Below are positions 1 through 7,567 of a stretch of 15,751 bases of DNA, piece after piece. The number at the start of each line of letters is the position of its first letter. Within the stretch, counting starts at the first letter, position 1. The notes under the pieces are model-generated. The model searched no databases. It was given only the letters and a program-made list of their open reading frames with translations, and was not told the origin of the DNA. The stretch covers positions 1-15,751 of the forward strand of contig CAMQDG010000035.1 of the NCBI GenBank assembly GCA_946999425.1. Direction: 5' to 3'. The translations under genes were made by a program, and so were the position numbers. Origin of the DNA: an uncultured Peptoniphilus sp. (lineage in GTDB: Bacteria > Bacillota > Clostridia > Tissierellales > Peptoniphilaceae).

Positions 1-43
1 GGGGACGTTAGGGACAATCGCAAGTCCATTAGTCCCCCTCGCG
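1..43. repeat. REP-like palindromic unit, cut by window start
   Basis: An imperfect hairpin runs from GGGGAC (1-6) to GTCCCC (32-37), with an inner GGAC/GTCC pair (12-15 with 24-27), followed by CTCGCG. Read on the minus strand it goes CGCG, then a G-rich arm, a loop, and GTCCCC. That is the same arrangement as the unit at 182-209 (CGCGG, hairpin, GTCCCTACAG) but in opposite orientation. The left edge, where a CTACAG-like flank would be expected, lies outside the window. Short palindromic repeats with this G-rich look are common in many bacterial genomes; no transposase is seen beside it. Confidence 0.45.
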
Positions 44-117
44 TTATGTATGTAAAATAAAAAACGAAAAAGAAAAAATATAGAAAAAAATTCAATTGAA
101 AAAATATAAAATACAAA

Positions 118-252
118 ATAAAAATGTAAATTTGAAATTAATGTTAATTAAAATTTTAAGTTTTTTCTCTCACCCAATACACGCGGACCAATAAATTGGT
201 CCCTACAGGATTTTCAAGGGTTATGGTAATAAGAAGTTTGGTTAAAATAAAT
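118..252 (+). repeat. Intergenic repeat, copy 1 (with hairpin 185-202)
   Basis: About 135 bases upstream of murJ recur with substitutions and small indels at 8128-8250 upstream of ttcA. The best-conserved part is ACGCGGACCAAT (181-192), a perfect 8-bp palindrome GGACCAAT / AA / ATTGGTCC (185-202), then CCTACAGGATTTT and a GGTTATGG box. With the opposite-facing hairpin at 1-43 it forms a pair of palindromes with their CGCG sides inward, about 140 bases apart, like a REP doublet or a small non-autonomous element. It contains no ORF. The murJ promoter lies downstream of it, so it is not an obvious leader RNA for murJ. Confidence 0.65.
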
Positions 253-367
253 GTTTATTCAAAATTAGAATGTAATTTTAAAAATGCTCTACATAAAGCA
301 TAAAAAATAAAAACATAAAAAAGGAAAAATCTTGCTCACTTTAATTTCTTTAAGTAAAATAGATAAG

Positions 368-396
368 TTGACATTAAATTCAATTGATTTTATACT
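368..396 (+). promoter_or_regulatory. Promoter of murJ
   Basis: TTGACA (368-373) and TATACT (391-396) are separated by exactly 17 bases, a near-perfect sigma-A-type promoter. Predicted transcription start is near 403, giving a leader of under 20 bases that contains AGGAGG (410-415) in front of the ATG. The rest of 253-367 is AT-rich and holds nothing I can identify. Confidence 0.75.
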
Positions 397-419
397 TGTT
401 TTGAAACTTAGGAGGAGAT

Positions 420-2000
420 ATGAACAAAAAAAATACAATCGCTCAGTCTACTTTGGCTATTATAATTTTTTCTTTAATAGGCAAGGTTATGGGTTTTGCC
501 CGTGAAACCATGCAGGCTGCAATTTTTGGTGCAACCCATGAAGCAAGTGCCTTTGTTCTTGCTCAAGGGGCAACCAGTATGATTTCCACTTTAATTACCA
601 CTGCAATTGCCACCACCTTTATTCCCGTTATGCAAAAAGTTGAGAGGGAACTTGGGGATGATCATAGACTTTCATATACAAATAATCTGATTTGGATTTC
701 TCTAATAATAACAACTTTTGTTACGGTTTTAGGGATTTTTTTCAGTCCATATATTGCAAAACTTACAGCGGCAAAAGCCAGACCGGAAACTTATAAACTT
801 GTTGTTCAGTTAGTCGAAGTAGGTATGCCCGTTGTTATTTTTTCCGCCATTGTGGGAGTTTTTACGGGATTTTTGCAATATGGAGGCAAATTTGCCGCAG
901 CAGGGGCTATTTCCATTCCTTTAAATCTTGTTTATGTTGTTTATCTTTTATTTTTTTCAAAAGCTTTTGGAGTATTAGGTTTAACAGTAGCATCAGTCCT
1001 TGCAGTTTTTGTCCAAATTATTTTCTTAATGCCCAGTTCTTTTAAAATAGGTTTCAGACCAAAATTTATTGTTAATTTTAGGGATAGATATGTAAGAGAG
1101 GCAGTTATTTTATCTTTGCCGGTCTTGGTTTCCACTTCTGTAAATGATATTAATGTCTTTGTTAATAGAAATCTTGCTTCTGGCATGAGCGACAGTGCCC
1201 CCACTATTTTAAATGTTTCAAACAAGATGAATACTTTAATATTAGGTATTTTTATCACCGCAGTTACGGCTATTATTTTTCCTATTTTAGCTCGTGCCTT
1301 CTCTGATGGAGATATTTTAAAAGGGAAAAAAGTTATGAATGCATCGGTTAAAAGCGTGCTTTTTTTAACCATTCCTGCAACTGTAGGTATGTTTATTTTG
1401 GCAAAGCCTATTATTGATATAGCCTTTGTTCATGGAAAATTTACTAATGCAGACGGTCTTGAAGCCACTTCAACATTAAGGTGCTATTCCTTGGCTTTGA
1501 TTTCAATTTCTCTTTCCAATGTCTTAAATCGTGTTTACTATTCTCTTGAGGATACTAAAACTCCTTTTTATATTGGAGTTATAAATGTTGCAATTAATGT
1601 GGGTCTTAATCTTTTAGTTGCCCATAAGTTTGGAACTCAGGGTTTAGCTGCTTCAGTTTCCATAGCGACAACTATTGCAGTTTTAATTTCCTTTTACTTG
1701 CTTCACAAAAAAATTGGAAATTTAGGAACCAAGTCCTATATTAAGGCAATTATAAAGACAGGCATATCAAGTTTTCTTATGGGCCTTGTTACTTTAATTT
1801 ATTTTCCCATGGAAAACATTGTTTGTAGAGCATTTTCATCCAATGCGGCTTTAACTGTGACTAAACTTATTTGCCTTATGATTGTAGTAGGTCTTGCCCT
1901 TATTGTTTATTTAGTCTCCATGTATCTTTTAGGAGTTCGTGAGATTCGTGACATTACAAAGATTATTAAAAAGAAAATTAAAAATAAATTTGCAAAATAA
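420..2000 (+). CDS. murJ: MurJ/MviN lipid II flippase
   Basis: Polytopic membrane protein of 526 residues with many hydrophobic segments throughout, matching the MurJ (MviN) branch of the MOP flippase superfamily. The N-terminus (residues 8-35: LAIIIFSLIGKVMGFARET) is the typical MurJ first helix with its conserved GFARE region. The middle (LILGIFITAVTAIIFPILAR, about 275-294) and the YYSLEDTKTPF segment (about 377-387) are also characteristic. The family moves undecaprenyl-linked peptidoglycan precursor across the cytoplasmic membrane. The start is supported by AGGAGG six bases from the first in-frame ATG and a consensus promoter just upstream. The length fits the family (about 500-550). It is a single-gene transcript, closed by the terminator at 2013-2037. 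Related family members can export other lipid-linked sugars, but MurJ is the simplest reading. Confidence 0.92.
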   Translation: MNKKNTIAQSTLAIIIFSLIGKVMGFARETMQAAIFGATHEASAFVLAQGATSMISTLITTAIATTFIPVMQKVERELGDDHRLSYTNNLIWISLIITTFVTVLGIFFSPYIAKLTAAKARPETYKLVVQLVEVGMPVVIFSAIVGVFTGFLQYGGKFAAAGAISIPLNLVYVVYLLFFSKAFGVLGLTVASVLAVFVQIIFLMPSSFKIGFRPKFIVNFRDRYVREAVILSLPVLVSTSVNDINVFVNRNLASGMSDSAPTILNVSNKMNTLILGIFITAVTAIIFPILARAFSDGDILKGKKVMNASVKSVLFLTIPATVGMFILAKPIIDIAFVHGKFTNADGLEATSTLRCYSLALISISLSNVLNRVYYSLEDTKTPFYIGVINVAINVGLNLLVAHKFGTQGLAASVSIATTIAVLISFYLLHKKIGNLGTKSYIKAIIKTGISSFLMGLVTLIYFPMENIVCRAFSSNAALTVTKLICLMIVVGLALIVYLVSMYLLGVREIRDITKIIKKKIKNKFAK

Positions 2001-2012
2001 ATTTAAAAATTT

Positions 2013-2037
2013 TCGGTGGTTAGCCACCGATTTTTTT
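2013..2037 (+). terminator. Terminator after murJ
   Basis: A perfect 7-bp stem TCGGTGG / CCACCGA (2013-2019 with 2024-2030), a TTAG loop and seven T residues, starting 12 bases after the stop codon. Confidence 0.9.
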
Positions 2038-2132
2038 ATTTTAATAAAAAAATGGGTATAAAAAATAGAGATAAGTGATTTATTGGTATAAAAGGCAAAT
2101 ATTAAAAAAATCTAAAGATTCTTTATGTTCAA

Positions 2133-2160
2133 TTGTATCAATGAAATAATGGAGTATAAT
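2133..2160 (+). promoter_or_regulatory. Promoter of the SLH protein gene
   Basis: TTGTAT (2133-2138) and a perfect TATAAT (2155-2160) are spaced by 16 bases. The leader of about 30 bases ends in AGGAGGAG (2184-2191), five bases before the ATG, a strong site that suits an abundant surface protein. Confidence 0.65.
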
Positions 2161-2196
2161 AAGAACATCTAATAATTTTAATAAGGAGGAGATTAT

Positions 2197-4407
2197 ATGA
2201 ATAAGAAAAAGATATTGTCACTTGTACTTAGTTTTTTGATGATCGTGACAGTACTTCCATTTAATGTATTTGCAGAAGAACCAACTTACACTGTTTCAGC
2301 TGATAAAACTGAATTCGTAAGTGGAACTGCAGGCACAGCAACAATAAGTGTTAAAAAGACAGAAGGTAGCACAACGACCGATCTTGGGGCGGGGGATTTT
2401 GTTATATCAGCAACATTACCAGCAGGATTTACTCTTACTCAAAACAAAATAGAATATAATGGAACTGATGAGATAGCAGCAGATGCAAGTGTTTTAGTAG
2501 ACGTTAAGGTTGGAGGAACTTCTGTAGGAAGTGTTTCTTTAAGCCTTAAAGCAAAAAGAGTTACTGTTACATTTAAAGATGGAGAAAGCACTTTCGGAAC
2601 TCAAGAAGTTGTGAAGGGTCAAAAAGCTATAGCTCCTACACCACCAACAAAGAGTGGTTTTACATTTAAAGGATGGCAAAAAGATGGATCTATATTTGAC
2701 TTTACTAGCCCAATCAATGAAGACACAACTTTAACAGCAAAATGGGAACCTGTAGCTTTAAAAATATCTGATGTAAAAGCATATTATGACTATGTAACAG
2801 GCTATGTTACTTTAGATGGAAATGCAGTAAAAAATGCCAAAGTTACTTTAGGTGACTTATCATCTGTTTATACAGATAGAGACGGATTTTTTACAATTTA
2901 TGTAGGAGATAAAGAAGGCAACTACGGAAAATATGGATATGGCTACTATGATAGCGTAAATGACAACCAATATATAAGATACAATCTTCCTGCAAACACA
3001 TATGTTGAAGCAAGAGATTCATCAGGATATAGACTTGATTATGGCACAAGCGATTCATCAGGATATATAAAATTATCTTGGTCAGGTTCACAAAGAGCCT
3101 ATATCTATATTGATGCCTACGGATATAACTACAACTACAGATATAACAATGGAAGATATTATGGTCTTTCCCATGATTGGTCTGTTGGAAAAACAATTTA
3201 TGCAACTTATGATGGAAATAACGCTAATTATCCAATTACAAAATCCAATGAAGTAGATAAATTTTATGATACAAATGGATATCCAGGAAATTATGAAAGA
3301 GCAATTTATCCTAAAAATGTTGATGTTTCCTATGACGGATATACAATAACAGGTTATACTGAAAGCAATATTTATCTTTCAGCTTACTATCATGGAAGAT
3401 ATGTAGGATCTGCATATGCAAATAGCAAGGGATATTTCAGTATTTCATCAAACGAAAAGATTTATGACAAATATTACCTAAGCTTTAAGACAGGAACAAA
3501 TGGAAAACTTGCCCTTGCTCCAACTGTTACAAGTGCTGAAGCAGGAAGCACAAGCCTTAAAGGTACTGCTACAAACGGTGCAAGTGTAAAAGCTTATGAT
3601 GCAAAGGGTAATTATCTTGGACAAGCTTATGCTGACAGATACAACAAATTCTCCATGACTTTAAATCGTAAATTAGTTGCCGGAGAAAAAATAAAAGTTG
3701 TAAGCTATGAAATAGGCTACAAAGAAAATAGTATTGAATATACAGTTAAGGGACAAAGTGCAGATCTTTATAGAATGGCATATATTACAGGATATCCTGA
3801 TGGAAAATTCCACCCCAACTATAAAGTAACAAGAGCTGAAGCAGCTTCAATGTTTGCAAGACTTATTAACGGTTCAAATTCTTTCGGACTTTCTCAAGTT
3901 ACTAAGTTTAATGATGCAAGCAACGCTTGGTATTCTCAAGCAATAAATTATATTACTGCAAAGGGATTGATTTCAGGCTACAATGATGGAAGTTTCAGAC
4001 CAAATGCCAACATTACAAGAGCTGAATTTGCTCAAATGATAAGTGGATTTGTAAGTGCAGGTTATCCAGGAAGTGCAAGTGCAAACTTAAAAGATATTAA
4101 GGGACACTGGGCTCAAGATGCCATAGACAAAGTTTTCGGTAAAAAAGTTGTTCAAGGTTATCCAGACGGTTCATTTAAACCAGATAACGAACTTACAAGA
4201 GCTGAAGCTGTTACAATTTTAAATGCAGTATTTGGAAGAACAACAACTTACAGCAGTATCAATACAGTTTCAAACAGAACTCAACTTAAAGAATTCTTAG
4301 ACGTAAGCTCAAGTGATTGGTTCTATTATCAAGTATTAGATGCATCAAACGCTCACGCTTCTTATGACACAGGATATGGATATGAAGCTTGGACTTTGAT
4401 TAGATAA
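2197..4407 (+). CDS. Secreted SLH-domain surface protein with InlB-type repeat
   Basis: A 736-residue exported protein. Residues 1-26 form a signal peptide (MNKKK, hydrophobic core, cleavage after VFA). Residues about 30-120 look like an Ig-like fold. Residues 123-186 are one Listeria-Bacteroides (InlB B-type) repeat, recognisable by GQKAIAPTPPTKSGFTFKGW and ending in LTAKWEP. Residues about 190-440 are strikingly tyrosine- and glycine-rich. Residues 442-521 resemble a bacterial Ig domain (LKGTATNGASVKAYDAKG). Three SLH modules follow at about 523-560, 570-616 and 631-680, each with a GYPDG or GYNDG turn and a TRAE motif. SLH domains normally hold proteins to pyruvylated wall polymers. The terminal segment (SSSDWFYYQVLDASNAH) follows the third module, as in related anaerobic cocci. 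It has its own promoter and terminator. The ligand is unknown; adhesin or S-layer-like roles are both possible. Confidence 0.88.
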   Translation: MNKKKILSLVLSFLMIVTVLPFNVFAEEPTYTVSADKTEFVSGTAGTATISVKKTEGSTTTDLGAGDFVISATLPAGFTLTQNKIEYNGTDEIAADASVLVDVKVGGTSVGSVSLSLKAKRVTVTFKDGESTFGTQEVVKGQKAIAPTPPTKSGFTFKGWQKDGSIFDFTSPINEDTTLTAKWEPVALKISDVKAYYDYVTGYVTLDGNAVKNAKVTLGDLSSVYTDRDGFFTIYVGDKEGNYGKYGYGYYDSVNDNQYIRYNLPANTYVEARDSSGYRLDYGTSDSSGYIKLSWSGSQRAYIYIDAYGYNYNYRYNNGRYYGLSHDWSVGKTIYATYDGNNANYPITKSNEVDKFYDTNGYPGNYERAIYPKNVDVSYDGYTITGYTESNIYLSAYYHGRYVGSAYANSKGYFSISSNEKIYDKYYLSFKTGTNGKLALAPTVTSAEAGSTSLKGTATNGASVKAYDAKGNYLGQAYADRYNKFSMTLNRKLVAGEKIKVVSYEIGYKENSIEYTVKGQSADLYRMAYITGYPDGKFHPNYKVTRAEAASMFARLINGSNSFGLSQVTKFNDASNAWYSQAINYITAKGLISGYNDGSFRPNANITRAEFAQMISGFVSAGYPGSASANLKDIKGHWAQDAIDKVFGKKVVQGYPDGSFKPDNELTRAEAVTILNAVFGRTTTYSSINTVSNRTQLKEFLDVSSSDWFYYQVLDASNAHASYDTGYGYEAWTLIR

Positions 4408-4440
4408 TTTATTTTTACAATTTTATAAAAATAATAAGAC

Positions 4441-4476
4441 AAAAAGAGGAGACCCAAATCTTCTCTTTTTTTATTT
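4441..4476 (+). terminator. Terminator after the SLH protein gene
   Basis: A 12-bp stem AAAAAGAGGAGA / TCTTCTCTTTTT (4441-4452 with 4459-4470, one G-T wobble), loop CCCAAA, and a T-rich tail. The IS30-family relic begins immediately after the tail. Confidence 0.85.
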
Positions 4477-5011
4477 GATGAATTGCAAATAATATTGCGA
4501 CACTTAGAGCAAACTAATTTCGTGCATAAATACATCAAATGGAGTTTGATAATTTAGACATTTTATAGGTCTGTTATTAAGCTCCATTAAATTTTTTATT
4601 AACTCTTCAATTTCAATATCAGCCAAATCCGTTTTCTTTGGATAATATTCTCTTAATAATCCATTTAAATTTTCGTTACTTCCTCTTTGCCATCCTGAAT
4701 ATGGATCAGCAAAGTAGAAATCTATTCCCATTTCTTCAATTTCTCTATTATTTTATCCTTGATTTCATCATTAGCCTTAGTTTTTCTTCCCTTTCGTGAT
4801 GACTTTATATATTTGTCTTTACTTACTTTAATAGCTGAATATTCGTTGTTACATCTTTTCAATTCTCTATAAGTAGTTGAGTGATGAAAGCCAAGTATTT
4901 TCGCTATTCTTCTATAAGAATAGCCCTCTTGTTTTAATACTTCTATCTTATTTCTATAATTTAGGGTAATATGAGTTTTGTTTAGTGTCGCATTTAATTT
5001 TACAACTTATC
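4477..5011 (-). mobile_element. IS30-family element, copy 1, internally deleted
   Basis: Both ends are visible. The left end, GATGAATTGCAAATAATATT then GCGACAC (4477-4503), and the reverse complement of the right end (4985-5011), which starts GATAAGTTGTAAAATTAA and ends ATGCGACAC, form imperfect inverted repeats of about 27 bases. Between them only the N-terminal and C-terminal parts of the transposase remain. At about 535 bases it is roughly half the size of a full IS30-type element. The first ~260 bases are almost identical to 7568-7826 (I see one mismatch before the deletion joint). No convincing target duplication was identified. Confidence 0.8.
4504..4990 (-). pseudogene. IS30-family transposase, internally deleted and frameshifted
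   Basis: Reading the minus strand, the part from about 4990 to 4745 encodes an IS30-type helix-turn-helix: HITLNYRNKIEVLKQEGYSY then RRIAKILGFHHSTTYREL. The frame runs into TAG at 4722-4724. In another frame, 4731-4504 encodes the C-terminal catalytic end, with WQRGSNENLNGLLREYYPK carrying the final acidic residue of the DDE triad (the E in NEN), and LNNRPIKCLNYQTPFDVF. The central region with the first two catalytic aspartates is missing. Comparison with the copy at 7595-8110 places the deletion joint at about 4741-4746. No ATG, GTG or TTG opens the N-terminal part in frame, so it is dead as a gene. Confidence 0.85.
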
Positions 5012-5158
5012 AAATAATAAAAATAAGATGTATATTTTAAAATAAAAGATTATGCAAAAGATTTAATTAATATATTGATGAAGTTTTTTTAAAAGCTCAA
5101 AAAGTAAAAGATAAATATTTATAAAAATATATTTAAAAAGTTTATATTAAAATTTAAG

Positions 5159-5186
5159 TTGGTAAAAAATTTATTTTGGGTATAAA
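5159..5186 (+). promoter_or_regulatory. Possible promoter of ahpC-ahpF
   Basis: TTGGTA (5159-5164) and TATAAA (5181-5186) are 16 bases apart. A small inverted repeat TGATA / TATCA with loop GCAAG lies just downstream, about 5191-5207, in the predicted leader. I see no good PerR box here. The rest of 5012-5235 is AT-rich and otherwise featureless. In such AT-rich DNA this is only a candidate. Confidence 0.35.
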
Positions 5187-5235
5187 TTGAATGATAGCAA
5201 GTATCAATAAATTTTAAATAAAAAGGAGGACATAA

Positions 5236-5805
5236 ATGTCACAAGTAGGAAAGAAAATACCGGAGTTTAACACTAATGGCTATAACCCAAAAAAAGAAGA
5301 ATTCGTAACAATATCAAATAAGGATTTTGAAGGTAAGTGGAATGTTCTTATGTTCTACCCAGCAGACTTCACATTTGTTTGCCCAACAGAACTTGAAGAT
5401 ATGCAAGATCAATATGCAAAATTACAATCTCTTGGAGTAGAAGTTTATTCTATGTCTTGCGATACACATTTCGTGCATAAAGCATGGCATGACCATTCAG
5501 AAGCTATCAGCAAATTGGAATTTACAATGTTAGCTGATCCTCACAAATCAATTGCTAGAGATTTTTATGTTTTAGATGAAGAAGCAGGACTTGCTCAACG
5601 TGCAACTTTTATTATAGATCCAGATGGAGTTATTCAAACTGTTGAAGTTAATGCTGACGGAATCGGAAGAGATGCAAGCCAAGTTTATGATAAAATTCGT
5701 GCTGCTCAATTCGTTCGTGAAAATCCTGGACAAGTTTGCCCTGCAAAATGGAAAGAATCAGGCAAAACTTTGACTCCAGGTCTTGACTTAGTTGGTAAGA
5801 TCTAA
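5236..5805 (+). CDS. ahpC: Alkyl hydroperoxide reductase subunit C (2-Cys peroxiredoxin)
   Basis: A 189-residue typical 2-Cys peroxiredoxin, close to the ~187 residues of well-known AhpC proteins. The peroxidatic cysteine is C49 in DFTFVCPTE; the resolving cysteine is C168 in GQVCPAKW. The SMSCDTHFVHKAWH segment and the ADPH turn are also typical of AhpC. It reduces hydrogen peroxide, organic peroxides and peroxynitrite in the cytoplasm and is itself re-reduced by AhpF. The start is set by AAGGAGG (5223-5229), seven bases before the ATG. The stop TAA shares its last A with the ATG of the next gene (TAATG), so the pair is translationally coupled. The operon lies between two broken IS30-family elements. 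Confidence 0.95.
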   Translation: MSQVGKKIPEFNTNGYNPKKEEFVTISNKDFEGKWNVLMFYPADFTFVCPTELEDMQDQYAKLQSLGVEVYSMSCDTHFVHKAWHDHSEAISKLEFTMLADPHKSIARDFYVLDEEAGLAQRATFIIDPDGVIQTVEVNADGIGRDASQVYDKIRAAQFVRENPGQVCPAKWKESGKTLTPGLDLVGKI

Positions 5806-7322
5806 TGTTAGACCAAAATTTAAAAAATCAGCTAAAAGAGTATTTGAAACTTCTTGAAGGAGAAGTTGTATTTACTCTAAGCTTAGATGATTCTGAAAAG
5901 TCAAAAGAAGTTAAAACTTTTGTAGAAGAAATTGTTTCACTATCAGATCTTTTAAAAATTGAAGAAAAAAAATTAGACCTAAGCCCATGTTTTAGTCTTT
6001 CATCAAATGGAAGATCTGGAATAAGCTTTGCAGGACTTCCACTGGGTCATGAGTTTGAATCTTTTGTATTGGCACTTTTACAAATCAGCGGTCGTCCACC
6101 AAAAATTGATGAAAATCAAGTAAAGAGGATTAAATCAATAGATAAAGAACTATCATTTGAAACAGTAGTTAGCCTAAGTTGCCACAACTGCCCGGAAGTA
6201 GTTCAAGCTCTAAACATTATGGCGGTTTTAAATCCCAAAATCAGCCACCGTATGGTAGATGGAGCAAGCTTCCAAGAATATGTTGACGGACTTGGAGTTA
6301 TGGCAGTTCCAGCAAGTTTTTTGAATGGTAAAAGTTTTTATAATGGAAAAATTAACTTGAACAAAATCCTTGATATGGTTACCGGAGAAAAAGATAGACC
6401 ATCACTAAAAGATAAGCCTGTTTATGATCTTCTTGTTATTGGCGGTGGACCGGCTGGCGCTACTGCGGCAATTTATGGAGCAAGAAAGGGAATCAAAACA
6501 GGACTTATAGCAAAAGATTTTGGAGGTCAGGTAAAAGAAACTTTAGCCATTGAAAATATTACAGGTTTAACCTATACAGAAGGTCCAAAATTTATGGAAG
6601 CTGTAAAGGAACATGTTTTAAAATACAAGGTTGATATTATAGATGAAGTTGAAGTTTTATCTATACAAGAAGCTGATCCGATAATAATCAAAACAGATTC
6701 AGGTGAGCTTCAAGCTAAATCTTTAGTTATAGCGACAGGAGCTAAGTGGCGTTTGATAGGAATTCCTGGAGAAATTGAATTTAGAAATAAGGGAGTTGCC
6801 TACTGTACTCACTGCGATGGGCCACTTTTCAAAGATAAAAAAGTTACTGTCATTGGTGGAGGCAATTCAGGAATAGAGGCTGCAATTGACCTTGCTGGAC
6901 TGGCAAAAGAAGTTTTAGTCTTGGAATTTTTACCAGAATTAAAAGCGGATTCAGTCCTTCAAGAAAAATTAAAAACTTTGAGAAATGTTCGTGTAGTTAC
7001 TAATGCAGAAACAAAAGCCCTAGAAGGTAAAGAAAAACTTGAAAGCATTATTTATCAAGACCGCATAGGTGGAGAAACTCATCAAGAAGCAACAGATGGA
7101 TGCTTCATTCAAGTTGGATTAGTGCCTGTAACAGAATGGATTGACGGAATCGAAAAAAATCAAAGAGGCGAGATAATAGTAGACCAAGTTGGAGCAACAA
7201 GTATGCCTGGAGTTTTTGCTGCGGGAGATTGCACTAACAGCGCCTTTAAACAGATAGTAATCGCACAAGGAAGCGGTGCAACAGCTGCCATAGGCAGTTA
7301 CCAATATTTGATGCGAAAATAA
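5805..7322 (+). CDS. ahpF: Alkyl hydroperoxide reductase subunit F (NADH:AhpC flavoprotein)
   Basis: A 505-residue protein, near the ~520 residues of Escherichia coli AhpF. The N-terminal part is a double-thioredoxin-like domain with its redox pair C126/C129 in SCHNCPEV. A linker leads to a thioredoxin-reductase-like module with an FAD-binding GGGPAGA at about 213-219, the second redox pair C334/C337 in YCTHCDGP, an NAD(P)-binding GGGNSG at about 351-356, and the closing FAADGD-like motif GVFAAGDCTN at about 469-478. Electrons pass from NADH through FAD and the two disulfides to AhpC. The ATG overlaps the ahpC stop codon by one base and has no strong ribosome site of its own, which points to coupled translation. 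The terminator at 7331-7360 ends the operon. Confidence 0.95.
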   Translation: MLDQNLKNQLKEYLKLLEGEVVFTLSLDDSEKSKEVKTFVEEIVSLSDLLKIEEKKLDLSPCFSLSSNGRSGISFAGLPLGHEFESFVLALLQISGRPPKIDENQVKRIKSIDKELSFETVVSLSCHNCPEVVQALNIMAVLNPKISHRMVDGASFQEYVDGLGVMAVPASFLNGKSFYNGKINLNKILDMVTGEKDRPSLKDKPVYDLLVIGGGPAGATAAIYGARKGIKTGLIAKDFGGQVKETLAIENITGLTYTEGPKFMEAVKEHVLKYKVDIIDEVEVLSIQEADPIIIKTDSGELQAKSLVIATGAKWRLIGIPGEIEFRNKGVAYCTHCDGPLFKDKKVTVIGGGNSGIEAAIDLAGLAKEVLVLEFLPELKADSVLQEKLKTLRNVRVVTNAETKALEGKEKLESIIYQDRIGGETHQEATDGCFIQVGLVPVTEWIDGIEKNQRGEIIVDQVGATSMPGVFAAGDCTNSAFKQIVIAQGSGATAAIGSYQYLMRK

Positions 7323-7330
7323 AAATCAAG

Positions 7331-7360
7331 AATGGACTCTCAATGGGTCCATTTTTTTTT
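7331..7360 (+). terminator. Terminator after ahpF
   Basis: A 9-bp stem AATGGACTC / GGGTCCATT (7331-7339 with 7345-7353, one T-G wobble), loop TCAAT, then nine T residues. Confidence 0.9.
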
Positions 7361-7389
7361 AGAATTTAATTTTATTTAATAAAATATAA

Positions 7390-7552
7390 TTTGGGAAAAT
7401 ATATAGTACAGTAGTTTGTATAAGAAAGAGGTGCTATGATGGCGAAAATTGCATTAGGGACCTAAAAAGAGCAGATTTTATAAATCTTTTAAATAAAAAA
7501 CTCACAGCCTGCACATTAAATATAGATAAAGGATCGCGAAGCTCCTTTTTTT
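7390..7552 (+). other. Short unassigned unit with its own terminator (gene relic or small RNA)
   Basis: Between the ahpF terminator and the second IS30 relic, a TATAAT (7385-7390) is followed by AAAGAGGTG (7425-7433), close to a perfect ribosome site, and ATGATG at 7436. That frame closes after only nine codons (MMAKIALGT, stop 7463-7465). The -1 frame then stays open to TGA at 7567-7569 (DLKRADFINLLNKKLTACTL and on), so this may be a frameshifted small gene. It ends at a hairpin AAAGGA / TCCTTT (7528-7533 with 7543-7548) followed by a T run to 7552, a plausible terminator. I do not recognise the product; a short non-coding RNA is an equally open reading. Confidence 0.3.
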
Positions 7553-7567
7553 ATGCCTTTAATTTAT

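Noticed and set aside
2891..3205. 104-codon ORF on the minus strand inside the SLH gene
   Set aside because: It is the complement of the tyrosine-rich coding region (TAT codons give ATA on the other strand), has no ribosome site, and lies inside a well-supported gene.
5187..5210. PerR box in front of ahpC
   Set aside because: Only a weak TGATA/TATCA inverted repeat is present; it does not match the TTATAATNATTATAA pattern.
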